From Rhizobium sp. BK650 (GTDB taxonomy: Bacteria; Pseudomonadota; Alphaproteobacteria; Rhizobiales; Rhizobiaceae): a DNA stretch of 64,000 nucleotides. The notes beneath the pieces are model-generated. The model had not been told where the DNA came from. It did not search any database and saw only the letters and a list, made by a program, of their open reading frames with translations. This document shows, piece by piece, positions 17,082 to 25,632 of the stretch. Position numbers and translations under genes: made by a program. The stretch covers positions 1 through 64,000 of the forward strand of contig NZ_JACIBK010000014.1 in assembly GCF_014195325.1 (NCBI RefSeq), in the 5' to 3' direction. Numbering within the stretch: the stretch's first letter is position 1; every line of letters begins with the position of its first letter.

Positions 17082-17312
17082 CTGCACGCCGTCCAGACTG
17101 CCTTCATCGAGCACGACGCTTTCCAATGCGGATACTGCACGCCTGGGCAGCTCATGTCAGCCGTTGCCTGCATTCGCGAAGGCCACGCTGGTTCTGACGA
17201 CCAGATCCGCGAATATAGAAGCGGCAACGTCTGTCGCTACGGCGCCTATCCACATATCGTGGCCGCGGTCCGCGATGCCGCAAGCCGCCTAAAGAACGAG
17301 GCTGCGTTGTGA
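17082..17312 (+). pseudogene. truncated 2Fe-2S subunit of a second pao-like operon
   Basis: Only the C-terminal half of a PaoA-like subunit is present: LHAVQTAFIEHDAFQCGYCT, PGQLMSAVACIREG, YRSGNVCRYGAYPHIVAAV, ending at a TGA at 17310. The N-terminal ferredoxin domain, Tat signal and start codon are absent. In the remaining cluster motif the usual CRCGAY reads CRYGAY (one-base Cys to Tyr change), so even this domain could not bind its cluster. Its stop overlaps the GTG start of the next gene (GTGA), preserving the ancestral operon layout. Confidence 0.85.
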
Positions 17313-18294
17313 GGCAGTTTGATTATCTGCGCGCCGCAAATACCACGACGGCGATCACCGAGGCGGCCAACCCGGAGACCAAGTTTCTTGCCGGCGGCAC
17401 GACGCTCCTCGATCTCATGAAACTCAATGTCGAGCGCCCTGCACGTCTGGTCGACATCACGCGCCTACCAAGTCTCGACACGATCAATGTCTCGGCGGAT
17501 GTCATTCGTATCGGTGCGCTCGCTAAGATGAGCAAGGTCGCTGCCCACGCGATATCATTAAAATGGCTCCGGTTCTGTCCGAGAGCCTATGGCGGGCCGC
17601 CTCGGCACAACTGCGCAACATGGTCTCCATCGGCGGCAACTTGATGCAGCGTACGCGTTGCACCTATTTCCGGGGAGCCTACTCGAACTGCAACAAGCGC
17701 AATCCTGGTTCAGGCTGCGCCGCGGTTGAACGCGTCAACCGCAACCACGCGGTGCTCGGCAGCAGCGATGCATGTATCGTCATTTATCCCGGCGACTTCG
17801 CCGTCTCGCTCGTGGCGTTAGACGCCACTGTGCTCATTCGAGGCTCTGTCGAGCGCCGCGTCCCTATCGATGAATTCTACCTGCTTCCGGGGCAAACGCC
17901 GAACCTCGAGCATCAGCTGTCACCCGGCGAGATGATCGTTGGGATCGAAGTCCCGCGTGTCCCCGCCTTGAAGCGGTCGCACTATCTCAAGGCCCGTGAT
18001 CGCGCTTCGTATGAGTTTGCCGCGGCCAGTGCCGCCGTCGGGATCGAATTCGAACCTGATGGAAAGACCGTTCGCGATGTTCGTATCGCGGTTGGTGGTA
18101 TCGCCACCAAACCCTGGCGTCTTCGTGCCGTCGAAGGTGCATTGAAAGGCAAGCCGATCGACGAGGCAACGCTTCGAACAGCAGCCGCAGCCGCTGTCGA
18201 TGGCTCAAAATCGAGTAGACACAACGCCTTCAAGATCGAGCTGACTCCGAAGGTCGTCGCACGCGCCCTGATGACGGTAGGAGACATCGCATGA
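17309..18294 (+). pseudogene. frameshifted FAD subunit of a second pao-like operon
   Basis: A PaoB-like flavoprotein split by one missing base. The first frame (from GTG 17309) has FLAGGTTLLDLMKLNVERPA and breaks after KVAAHA. Restoring a G at about 17551 gives HADIIKMAPVLSESLW and joins the second frame, which runs intact to 18294 with RTRCTYFRGAYSNCNKRNPG, SGCAAV and KARDRASYEFAAASAAV. FAD and [4Fe-4S] motifs are otherwise well kept. It is clearly paralogous to paoB at 11353 but diverged. The lesion could be an assembly error, but both neighbours in this operon are also broken. Confidence 0.87.
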
Positions 18295-18401
18295 CAAACA
18301 ACAATCCGTTGGAACTCAACCGCCGTACCGTCATGAAACTTGGAGCCGGTGTGGCCGCGGTTGCCGGCACTGGCGTCAATCTGGGGCGATGCCCCCCGTG
18401 A
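18291..18401 (+). pseudogene. 5' stub of third subunit gene with Tat-like signal
   Basis: A 36-codon stub starting with ATGA overlap to the FAD-subunit gene. It encodes MTNNNPLELNRRTVMKLGAG and a hydrophobic stretch, a Tat-like leader (NRRTVMKLG), then unrelated residues and a stop at 18399. It looks like the very start of an exported large (molybdenum) subunit gene cut off by a deletion near 18385. Confidence 0.6.
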
Positions 18402-18752
18402 ACGTCTGCGGACGCGTGAGCGAAACTTTGACCGGACGGTTCACTGACGAGAGGCAACACAGGCGAGTCCGACATGGGGATGCGCTCCGGTACCTCGCCA
18501 ATCTTGTGGTCAGGTCTCATCCTAGCTGAGCGCCATTCAGAAATGCCCTTTCTACGCCTATGCAGAAAATTCCGTCTAAACGGATGCTGTGGAAACGGTC
18601 ATATCGATGCGACTTTCTGACCGGAGCAGCTGCCGCGAGGGAAGCGCTCGACGTCGACGCCTGACGTTCCGTTAAAACGGGCGCACCTTGGCACCCGGAG
18701 ACATTCGATTGCCGCCAATCGCTCACATCTCCCGCAGCAGGAAAGGGTCCCC
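18402..18752. other. deletion scar region, no gene seen
   Basis: About 350 bp between the cut large-subunit stub and the broken P460-like gene. No frame on either strand has recognisable features. It probably contains the promoter of the 18753 gene. Confidence 0.35.
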
Positions 18753-19211
18753 ATGCCTTTGTCACGTTTTCGTTCTGTTTTCTTTGCTACTTTCGCAGCT
18801 ATTCTCCTTTTAGCGAGTGGCTTCACCGCCACGGCCGCTAACCGCGTGACGTTCCCCAAAGATTTCAAGCAAATGGTCATTTATGGGGATTACAGGCGTG
18901 GCTCAAGCGGCGAGCTGGCCTACGCCCTGAAAGAAACGACCGGCATCGCCAAGGCCGGCCAGCCACTGCCGCCGGGCACAAGGCTTGTATTGGAGATCAA
19001 TGATAACGGCGCACTGACAAGCTCTTTCGTCATGGAAAAGAACGTCGATTGGGGCCTTGAAGTCGAGGAAGAGAAGCGCACGGGCGACTGGCATTTTCAG
19101 CAGTTCGGCGCCCAAACTCGGCGTTGCACGCAAATTTCACCATCGCTTTGTGTAGAGACTTTCGCCTCGAGCAGGTATCGAACCGGGGACCCGTGGCCTG
19201 GACAGATTTAA
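18753..19211 (+). pseudogene. cytochrome P460-like gene, C-terminus destroyed
   Basis: The N-terminal 110 codons are a good secreted P460-like protein: signal peptide (SVFFATFAAILLLASGFTAT, cut near ATAA-N), VTFPKDFKQMVIYGDY, LPPGTRLVLEINDNGAL and GDWHFQQFGA. From about 19110 the frame is wrong. Fragments of the expected end appear in other frames (LGVAR, then TIALCRDFRLEQVSNRGPVA), implying at least two small indels, and the CxxCH heme motif is gone (CRDFR). It is related to the gene at 5269, where the heme motif is also damaged. Confidence 0.7.
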
Positions 19212-19316
19212 GGATGTGATTTCAACTGCATTGCTGCGTCTTTTTGGTATCCAGCTTGAGACGGTCGACCACTTGCTTTATATGATGCGTGATGATTGAT
19301 GCGCGATGAGGCGAAT

Positions 19317-19544
19317 ATGAGAACGACCTTGGCAATCGACGACGATGTCCTGATCGCGGCAAAAGCGATGGCAACCCAGCAGCATCGGAGCGTCGGCGAG
19401 GTCATTTCTGAGCTGGCGAGACGTTCTCTTCGCCGACCGCCCAGCAGCGCTGAGCGCAATGGCATTCCTCTCCTGTCAGTTCGGCCAGGTGCGCCGCCAG
19501 TGACGCTCGACATCGTGAACGCCTTGCGTGACGAACTGCCGTGA
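19317..19544 (+). CDS. VapB-type antitoxin
   Basis: 75 residues. The N-terminus MRTTLAIDDDVLIAAKAMAT is a typical ribbon-helix-helix DNA-binding segment of VapB antitoxins. The C-terminal part is Pro/Arg-rich and probably wraps the toxin. The ATG at 19317 is preferred to an upstream one because GAGG precedes it and the homologous start fits. It overlaps the toxin gene by 4 bp (GTGA), the usual order for these pairs. It should neutralise the PIN toxin and repress its own promoter. Confidence 0.85.
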   Translation: MRTTLAIDDDVLIAAKAMATQQHRSVGEVISELARRSLRRPPSSAERNGIPLLSVRPGAPPVTLDIVNALRDELP

Positions 19545-19984
19545 CTTTCCTGCTCGACGTCAATGTACTGATTGCCTTAATTGATCCGGGCCATGTAGCT
19601 CATGATGATGCGCACGAGTGGTTCACGGCGATGGGTCAGGTCGCGTGGGCTACCTGCCCCATTACCGAAAATGGTGTCATCCGGATTGTCGGCAACCCCA
19701 AATATCCCAACTGTCCCGGTTCGCCGTCACTCGTGATGGAGATCGTCCGCAAATTGCGGTCGCTCCCCGGTCACAGTTTTTGGGCGGACGATGTGAGCCT
19801 TGTCGGGTCAGGTGATATCGCTCCTGCGAAAATTCTAACATCGGGACAGGTAACTGACACCTACCTGCTTGGGCTAGCCAAAGCACATGGCGGGCAGCTG
19901 GCGACATTCGATCGCAAGCTGTCAGCTGCAGCGGTTACAAGAGGCAATTCTGCCTTGCACCTGATCAACATGAGTAGATCGTGA
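19541..19984 (+). CDS. VapC-type PIN-domain toxin
   Basis: 147 residues of the PIN nuclease fold. Acidic residues of the metal site are in place: MTFLLDVNVLIALID near the start, ITENGVIRIVG (Glu), then GQVTDTYLLGLAKAHGGQLA with TFD. PIN toxins are Mg-dependent RNases, often cutting tRNA or rRNA. It starts at GTG inside the antitoxin stop. This is the only intact toxin-antitoxin pair in the window; two further pairs near 31-32 kb are decayed. It may stabilise the plasmid or island. Confidence 0.88.
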   Translation: MTFLLDVNVLIALIDPGHVAHDDAHEWFTAMGQVAWATCPITENGVIRIVGNPKYPNCPGSPSLVMEIVRKLRSLPGHSFWADDVSLVGSGDIAPAKILTSGQVTDTYLLGLAKAHGGQLATFDRKLSAAAVTRGNSALHLINMSRS

Positions 19985-20493
19985 GTTCCCGTCGATACAT
20001 CATGCGATCCTGGACCCACAGATAGAATACCAACACTGCACAATGCCTATGCGGCCTTCACCTGCAGTGTTGAACGCATGGTCTTCTTCTGCGTCGCCGG
20101 CAGTAACCTACAGAGCGGCACTGCCGGATCCGAGCGGCCTTACGATCCTCATGCCGACCGGCGATTTAGCTCGCTGGACTCTCCGAGGGGCTCCTCTCAG
20201 AGACGCTCGCCCACACGAGTACTCAAACGAATAGATGCGGCAGATCCATTCTTTCAAAATCGCGCGGAACCGGCGTCGAGAACTTTTGCTCAATGCTTTT
20301 GCAGCAGCCGACACGGCGACATGCTCAGGGATATTTCAGAATCAGCGGGATTGTCCCCTCCTCACAACTTTAGATCATGCCAGCATCGTAAGACCGTATG
20401 TCCGTCTTCGTGGCCGAGGTGGCTCGCCCTACACTGGTCTTCCGAGGGTTGCTCGGATAGGCCGAGCCGATCCTCATCACAGGAGGACGAGCC
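19985..20493. other. no gene seen; left flank of IS110 element
   Basis: About 500 bp without supportable coding. It should include the left end of the IS110-family element. That family lacks long terminal inverted repeats, so its exact boundary cannot be set by eye. AGGAGG just before 20494 is the ribosome site of the transposase. Confidence 0.4.
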
Positions 20494-21608
20494 GTGGCAG
20501 ATTATAGAGAAGTGTTCGTTGGAATCGATGTTGCCAAGCGGAAGAATGCGATTGCTGTCGCCGAATACCGCCGGGAGGGAGAGATTCGCTTCTGGGGCGA
20601 GGTTGATGCATCGGTCGCAAGCATGCGACGCATCATCCAGCGGATAGCCGCAAAGTTTGACTGCGTTCATTTCTGCTACGAGACCGGACCAACCGGATAC
20701 GGGCTGCATCGGCTGATCCGATCGCTCGGCCACGAATGTGTGGTCGTCGCTCCATCATTGATCCCCAGGAAGCCAGGCGACAGAGTAAAGACCAATCGTC
20801 GAGATGCACTCGCGCTCGCCCGGCTATTGAGGGCCGGCGAGCTCACGGCAGTGTGGGTACCCGATGAGGGTCATGAGGCGATGCAAGACCTCGTTCGCGC
20901 TCGGGCTGCGGCTGTCGAGACGTTGCGAGTTCACCGACAGCAGATCAGTGCCTTTATGCTCGAACACGGTCGCATCTATCCACGCAAGAAGGGCTGGACG
21001 ATGCGATACCTTTGCTGGCTCGAGGAACAACAGTTCGATCATCCTGCGCATCAGATTGCCTTGCAGGAAATGGTTGAGGCGGTCCGCGTCTCGAAAGAGC
21101 GCGTGGAACGACTGGAGAAGGTGATCGAGGAGTTTGTCCCAACCTGGTCGCTGGCGCCGGTCATTCGAGCGCTGCAGACCCTGCAAGGGGACGATCTGAT
21201 CGTCGCCGTGACATTCGCCACGGAGGTCGGCGACGTGAGCCGATTTGGGAGCCCTCGCCAACTGATGGGCTATCTCGGCTTGATCCCTGATGAGTGATCT
21301 ACGGGCGAGACGGTCAGACGAGGTTCGATCAAGAAGGCAGGCAACGGTCGGGTTCGGCACATGCTGGTCGAGAGCGCGTGGACTTATCGTTACCCGCCAA
21401 AAGTCGGCGCGAGAAAGCTATACCGGATGGAGGAAGCGCCGCCGGCAGTCAGAGAGATCGCGTGGAAGGCTCAGAGCGATTGACGGCTCGATATCGCATG
21501 CTGGTCGCGCGGGGAAAACGGACAACAGTGGTTTGCACCGCAATTGCCCGAGAATTGGCCGGCTTCATGTGGGCCGTTGCAAGGGAGGCGCAGGCGATCA
21601 GGACATAG
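20494..21608 (+). mobile_element. IS110-family transposase, inactivated
   Basis: The GTG start at 20494 follows AGGAGG. The N-terminal DEDD (RuvC-like) catalytic domain is intact: VGIDVAKRKNAIAVA, CYETGPTGYGLHRL, VKTNRRDALALARLL. The C-terminal Transposase_20 domain begins properly (LQTLQGDDLIVAVTF, RQLMGYLGLIP). It is then cut by TGA at 21295-21297, where CGA (Arg) is expected. The frame continues GETVRRGSIKKAGNGRVRHM to about 21478, where one missing base shifts it into ARYRMLVARGKRTTVVCTAI, ending at 21608. With two lesions the element is not autonomous. Confidence 0.87.
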
Positions 21609-22227
21609 GTCACTGCAGCGAACTTGCACCTCGCGCATGGGCGGAGGCGGGACAACGGCAGCGGAACATCCGTCAGACGCTTTGTGGCCGGCCTTGTCCG
21701 ACGCCCGCAGTAAGATAGGAACAGCCCCGGACGCACAATCGGGAATGCGGTAGCCAACCCGCGCATCAGAGCTTGATCACCGAAGTCCTCGAGTTCCGCC
21801 TCCACCCATACGCGATCATCATCGTGAATAGTCGTTCGTCGGAACGAGCGGTTACAAGCGATGTGCCCCTGGCACCTTGAACCTTATGATAAGGCCGATT
21901 CAGGAACACAAGGATGTGAGATTCGAGGGGACGCCGCCGGCGAAAGCAGCGCAAAGCGCCCGTCTTGCGTTGAAATAAACACACATTCCTTGAGCTTCAT
22001 CCGATCCACGACTGGAGAAGAGGAAGTGCTGCGGTAAGAAACAACATGAGGGTCATCGGAACCAGGAAGATGAATTCGCCGAACTGAAACGTTCTGCCCA
22101 AGCGTCCGACCGTCACTCTCGATGCGACGAGATTGGCGCACCTACCACGACGCTCCGGAACCTGGTACTCGCGTCTGTCGGCATTTCGATGTGCCGAACT
22201 GCGTCCCTCTTGCAGCCAAGAGGCCCC
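21609..22227. other. no confident gene; possible 39-aa membrane peptide
   Basis: Right flank of the IS110 element. On the minus strand a GTG-started frame at 21997-22116 would encode a 39-residue single-helix peptide (FIFLVPMTLMLFLTAALPLL). It lacks a clear ribosome site and could be the tail of a lost membrane gene. Nothing else is supportable. Confidence 0.3.
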
Positions 22228-22800
22228 CTATTTCGTTGATGCTATCACCAATCGGGTCAGCATAGCGATTTGCTCTTGTTGCTGTGCGACCAGGGCTTTG
22301 ACCTCAGTGCTTCGTAGCTCGTCAAGCTTGTCGTGGAGGGCCATGATTTCAATTTCCGCTTTCAGATTGACCTCGTAATCATGGGATGCGTCGACGCGGT
22401 CCTTTGCAGAGTGCCGGTTCTGGCTCATCATGATAACAGGCGCCTGAACGGCCGCCAGCATGGAGAGGATCAGGTTCAGGAATATGAACGGGTAGGGATC
22501 GAAGGCGTGCGAGGCTGCGATCAAATTGACCGCCACCCAGACGGCGAGCGCAACGGCGAAGATAACAATGAATGTCCAAGAACCGCCGAACTTGGCGACC
22601 TGGTCTGCCAATCGTTGAGCCGAGGTGAGCTTCTCGTCGAATGACTGATTTGAATCGCGGGTAATTGCCCTTCGTAAAACCAGTCGCCGGAATACCGCTT
22701 GCTCTCGCTGCGTCAGCAGCTCGAAGGGCTTTCCCAGGTATCGATTGGCACCTAGCGAAATTTCCTGCGCGGATATTTCGCGCTCTGTCTCTGCAGACAT
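22228..22800 (-). CDS. DUF1003-family membrane protein
   Basis: 190 residues. Two membrane helices in the middle (WTFIVIFAVALAVWVAVNLI; FIFLNLILSMLAAVQAPVIM) are flanked by the family motif MMSQNRHSAKDRVDASHDYE. The C-terminal third is a charged helix likely to be coiled coil (AEIEIMALHDKLDELRSTEV). GGAGGAGATC precedes the ATG. The function of DUF1003 proteins is unknown; they are widespread inner-membrane proteins. It lies 51 bp downstream of the flavin-binding gene on the same strand, so both may be cotranscribed. Confidence 0.9.
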   Translation of the reverse strand: MSAETEREISAQEISLGANRYLGKPFELLTQREQAVFRRLVLRRAITRDSNQSFDEKLTSAQRLADQVAKFGGSWTFIVIFAVALAVWVAVNLIAASHAFDPYPFIFLNLILSMLAAVQAPVIMMSQNRHSAKDRVDASHDYEVNLKAEIEIMALHDKLDELRSTEVKALVAQQQEQIAMLTRLVIASTK

Positions 22801-22851
22801 GATCTCCTCCAGATGTACAAACTTGCCGCGACTTCAGGGCGTTAACGCCAT

Positions 22852-23298
22852 TCAAGACGCAACCAATTTCCTGCCAGATATCTGAGCAATCGAGATACTG
22901 AAGAAGATCGGAGCTTCCTTACCCTCCGAGCCGGTGCCGGGCTTGGAGGAGCCGGGCTCCCACCACAATGGCCGCTTTTGTAATAAGGACCAGGCGTGAA
23001 GACGTTCATTGTGCCGTTCCGAAGTGTCCGGCAGTTCATCATAGGTGCCTTGAACGAGGACGCTCTTCCAACGGTGATGTTCCCCGGTTTCCTCCACCAG
23101 AAGGCAAGCGTTCGGATTGCTCCGCATCCAATCGACCTTTTGCCCCGCCAGGGAAAAGACATAGAGCTTTTCTCCATCGAACGCATAGTGGACAGGCACG
23201 ACGTAAGGTCGATTGTCGCGGACACAGGCAAGATGCCCAACATTTTGGTGGGCAACGACTTCCCGGCTTTCGCGCTCGGTCATTTCCCGAATGCCCAA
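22852..23298 (-). CDS. pyridoxamine 5'-phosphate oxidase-family flavin-binding protein
   Basis: 148 residues with the split-barrel FMN-binding fold: VGHLACVRDNRPYVVPVHYA, LYVFSLAGQKVDWMRSNPNA, CLLVEETGEHHRWKSVLVQG. This is the short stand-alone type (nitroimidazole-resistance-like or general flavin reductase), not the PdxH enzyme. The TTG at 23298 is chosen because AGGAGG lies 8 bp upstream; the ATG five codons later has no such site. It is in a minus-strand series with DUF1003 and small hypothetical genes, which suggests a stress-related group. Confidence 0.88.
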   Translation of the reverse strand: MGIREMTERESREVVAHQNVGHLACVRDNRPYVVPVHYAFDGEKLYVFSLAGQKVDWMRSNPNACLLVEETGEHHRWKSVLVQGTYDELPDTSERHNERLHAWSLLQKRPLWWEPGSSKPGTGSEGKEAPIFFSISIAQISGRKLVAS

Positions 23299-23310
23299 TT
23301 TATGATCCTC

Positions 23311-23673
23311 CTAGCTCTGAAACCCGGGTATGGAAGGGCGCGAGCCTCGGCGTTTGGTCGAAGGTGCAATGGTTTTCGTTGCTTCTTCCCGGCCCATGTT
23401 TTCGAACGTTGCCTCGAAAAGCTCCTGCGCATATGCAATCGCAGAATCGGCATCCGCGGATGACAGCTTGATGTCTTCGCATTTCAATCGCATCGCACGG
23501 CGAATGGCCGACAGCGCCTGTTGGGCTGCATGTTTTTCACCGTCTTTGATGAGGAGGCTCAACGCGGTCATTGCGACAACCTCCAATACCGTAATACGGC
23601 CTTCGATCTCGCCCATGGACGGAATGGCAAGGTTTGCGCCGTTCCCGTAACCATCGCGCTTGGCATTGTACAT
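23311..23673 (-). CDS. hypothetical protein, 120 aa
   Basis: The family is not recognised. It is a soluble, helical-looking protein (MGEIEGRITVLEVVAMTALS, ADADSAIAYAQELFEATFEN) with a basic, Pro/Ser-rich end. The ATG at 23673 is preceded by AAGGGA. It ends 12 bp before the flavin-binding gene on the same strand, which supports it being a real gene of that operon. No catalytic motif is visible. Confidence 0.6.
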   Translation of the reverse strand: MYNAKRDGYGNGANLAIPSMGEIEGRITVLEVVAMTALSLLIKDGEKHAAQQALSAIRRAMRLKCEDIKLSSADADSAIAYAQELFEATFENMGREEATKTIAPSTKRRGSRPSIPGFQS

Positions 23674-23700
23674 TTCGGGAATCCCTTCGTGAAGTTCGGC

Positions 23701-24012
23701 TTATCCTATCGGTTCAATGGAATTTGCTCCGTGTGAACGGCTTAGCCTTCCTGCGGAAGTTTTTGGCTTCGATAGCAGAACGGACCCTCCCTCATTTTCC
23801 CAAGCTGAAACAGCCGCAGAGTCCGCGTTCAGTCTTTGCCGTTTGGAGGCCGGATAATTGACGGTCGGGATAGTTGCGGCCTCAATCCGACGGATGACAG
23901 CGACCTCCTGCAAGTGCCGATCACCTTCGGTCGCTTGCATCTCAGAAGTAGCGTAGTCAGCCCGCTTGAGGACGCGTCTAAGTGTTTTTCGTTCCTCGGG
24001 CGTTGGGCACAT
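23701..24012 (-). CDS. hypothetical protein, 103 aa
   Basis: A polar, basic frame beginning MCPTPEERKTLRRVLKRADY. AAGGA lies 9 bp before the ATG and the orientation agrees with neighbours, but composition is unremarkable and no family is recognised. It could be a chance frame. Confidence 0.35.
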   Translation of the reverse strand: MCPTPEERKTLRRVLKRADYATSEMQATEGDRHLQEVAVIRRIEAATIPTVNYPASKRQRLNADSAAVSAWENEGGSVLLSKPKTSAGRLSRSHGANSIEPIG

Positions 24013-24133
24013 CGATTCTGGTCCTTAAGACTGAGGCGAGGCAAGTATTGAGAGCACATGCGACATTGCTGTCCATCTCGGCTTGAATAAAGTTGCCGAC
24101 GCGATATTCATCGGATGCACATTTGTGCCTTCT

Positions 24134-24334
24134 TCATGAAAGGTCCCCGGCGGGGTTCAGCGGCCTTCTTCCGGCGTTGAGCAGAAGCTGGCGTTCTGTC
24201 GCAGTTGGCCCCAACAGCTTCAGCAGTCGTTTCTCTTCAAGGCGGTCAAGCCGGAAGCGCTTGGCAAAATCACTAATTGTCCAGACCCTGGCCAATCTGA
24301 ACGAACGAGTCTGTTGAGCCTTCGTGGCAGTCAT
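24134..24334 (-). CDS. small hypothetical protein, 66 aa
   Basis: A basic helical protein (TISDFAKRFRLDRLEEKRLL, KLLGPTATERQLLLNAGRRP). It resembles small rhizobial proteins of unknown function in which 'FAKRFRLxxxEExxLxxLxGxxAT' recurs (family memory only). AGGAG is 8 bp upstream of the ATG, which supports expression. Possibly a small DNA-binding or adaptor protein; there is no direct evidence. Confidence 0.6.
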   Translation of the reverse strand: MTATKAQQTRSFRLARVWTISDFAKRFRLDRLEEKRLLKLLGPTATERQLLLNAGRRPLNPAGDLS

Positions 24335-24386
24335 TTGATGCTCTCCTCAGTTGCGGCCGTCACTTGAACGTCGCGCTGGCCTTGAG

Positions 24387-24533
24387 CTATCCTGTCGCAC
24401 GCGACATCCAGGGGCCCGCGCCATTAGTTTCTCCATGAGCATCGCGCGGGATGCTCAATCCATAAAGGACCGCGAGAGCGAGCCCAATTGCCAAAGCGGC
24501 CACCATTATCCGTCGACCAGCCCGAGAAACCAT
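24387..24533 (-). CDS. small membrane protein, 48 aa
   Basis: Begins MVSRAGRRIMVAALAIGLAL and continues AVLYGLSIP, a single N-terminal membrane helix with positive residues before it, then a polar tail. AAGGA lies 11 bp upstream. It sits among other small minus-strand genes. A longer frame to 24671 overlaps the next gene and is not used. Confidence 0.45.
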   Translation of the reverse strand: MVSRAGRRIMVAALAIGLALAVLYGLSIPRDAHGETNGAGPWMSRATG

Positions 24534-24579
24534 AACGCCGCAATCCTTTGTAAATAAGGTGCCGTTACAGGGCCGCTCG

Positions 24580-24846
24580 CTATTCCTTACCCTCGGCATC
24601 CTTCTTGATTGCCGACTCCAAGTCCTGCGGATGAACCTGCAACAATTGCCTTGTCCCGATACTGACACCAAGGGCCGGTATTTCGATATGCGTTGCAGTT
24701 CTTCGGTAAGCGGGAAATGACAGTCCTTCTATCAGTTCTTCATCTACTATCACTCGGTAGGTGCCCGCATCGAGCGGCACGACCAGAGCGCTTAGGGCAA
24801 AAGGACGAGAAAAGGTAATCTCAGATTCTGTTGTGCGTTCTGACAT
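24580..24846 (-). CDS. conserved hypothetical protein, 88 aa
   Basis: Sequence such as EITFSRPFALSALVVPLDAG, TYRVIVDEELIEGLSFPAYR and THIEIPALG resembles a small conserved rhizobial family of unknown function, with repeated beta strands and a 'DEELIEGLSFPAYRR' core. The start at 24846 (MSERTTESEITF) is chosen by family fit; the ribosome site is weak. It probably belongs to the minus-strand group of stress-type small genes. Confidence 0.7.
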   Translation of the reverse strand: MSERTTESEITFSRPFALSALVVPLDAGTYRVIVDEELIEGLSFPAYRRTATHIEIPALGVSIGTRQLLQVHPQDLESAIKKDAEGKE

Positions 24847-24918
24847 AGGAACCCCAATTGGTCGATTGGACCAACGCTCACCGGAAACCACGCAATTTCT
24901 GTAACTGCAATCCGGATG

Positions 24919-25065
24919 CTACCAGAACGTGCCTTGCAGTATGACGTACAGAATGAATGCGACAGCCATGAGGGGGATCGATTTCATGAAGAAATCCCCA
25001 TATCTCAAGCCACTGAGAGATCGCATTGCGCGTTCGTGTCTGGAAGTTCTTGCTATGGAAGACAT
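24919..25065 (-). CDS. small membrane protein, 48 aa, strong ribosome site
   Basis: A 48-residue gene with an excellent GGGAGG 6 bp before ATG 25065. It begins MSSIARTSRHERAMRSLSGL, basic and cytoplasmic. It ends with one membrane helix (MKSIPLMAVAFILYVILQGT then FW). No family is recognised. C-terminal-anchored peptides of this kind often modulate membrane complexes or stress responses; that is inference. Confidence 0.6.
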   Translation of the reverse strand: MSSIARTSRHERAMRSLSGLRYGDFFMKSIPLMAVAFILYVILQGTFW

Positions 25066-25563
25066 CGCGTCCTCCCGTTTGGGGCTAGAGCTTTTTTGCG
25101 GCCCTAAAAAGCAGCGCCCGTTCCGTGGCTGCTACTATATCTTAAGTGGGGAGGCTGGACGCAATTGCAAGTCGAAACACGACTCCTTGCAGAATAATGC
25201 ATAGAGCTTGATGAACGGGAACTGCGATCATCGCAAGTTAGCTCGCTGCTCCAGCGAATCGCCCAAACATCTCATTGACACTCCTCCAGCGTCAAAGAGC
25301 TCGATCAGCATTTTAACCCGCTAACTTGGCTGACGCAGTGCGGTGATGTCCCTTACTTGCGAGACGAACTATGGCTTTGCCGCTTGGGATCTGGCGTGTC
25401 TGCTGCCGACGCAGCGTCCGTGTCCTATCGCCGCCGACGTCACGGTCTCGCGTGAGTATAGTAGCCTACGACCTCGTGTCCCAGCGTGGAGCAGCAATCT
25501 CGGAGTCGCAGCTTGCAGGCGGGGTCGGTGCGCAATGCGACAAGTGCAGTGTCACACGAGGTG
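25066..25563. other. divergent intergenic region, no gene seen
   Basis: About 500 bp between the minus-strand small genes and the plus-strand PhnA-like gene. An open plus-strand frame (25371 onward) has no domain features and runs across the stress promoter and the next start, so it is rejected. Confidence 0.4.
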
Positions 25564-25588
25564 GGAACATTCTGTCCGGATCTAAGTT
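25564..25588 (+). promoter_or_regulatory. EcfG-type stress promoter GGAAC-N16-AGTT
   Basis: GGAAC at 25564-25568 and AGTT at 25585-25588, spacer 16 bp. It lies 45 bp before the PhnA-like gene start. It matches the alphaproteobacterial general-stress sigma consensus GGAAC-N16/17-CGTT except for one base in the -10 element. Confidence 0.7.
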
Positions 25589-25632
25589 AGCACCGCACTC
25601 ACGAGGTCGTGAAGAAGAAGAGGGGAGCCAAG

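Noticed and set aside
18230..18520. 96-codon minus-strand frame across the deletion scar
   Set aside because: It overlaps the end of the FAD-subunit pseudogene antisense, and no family was recognised.
24929..25204. 91-codon plus-strand frame
   Set aside because: It is antisense to the 48-residue membrane peptide gene, which has a much better ribosome site.
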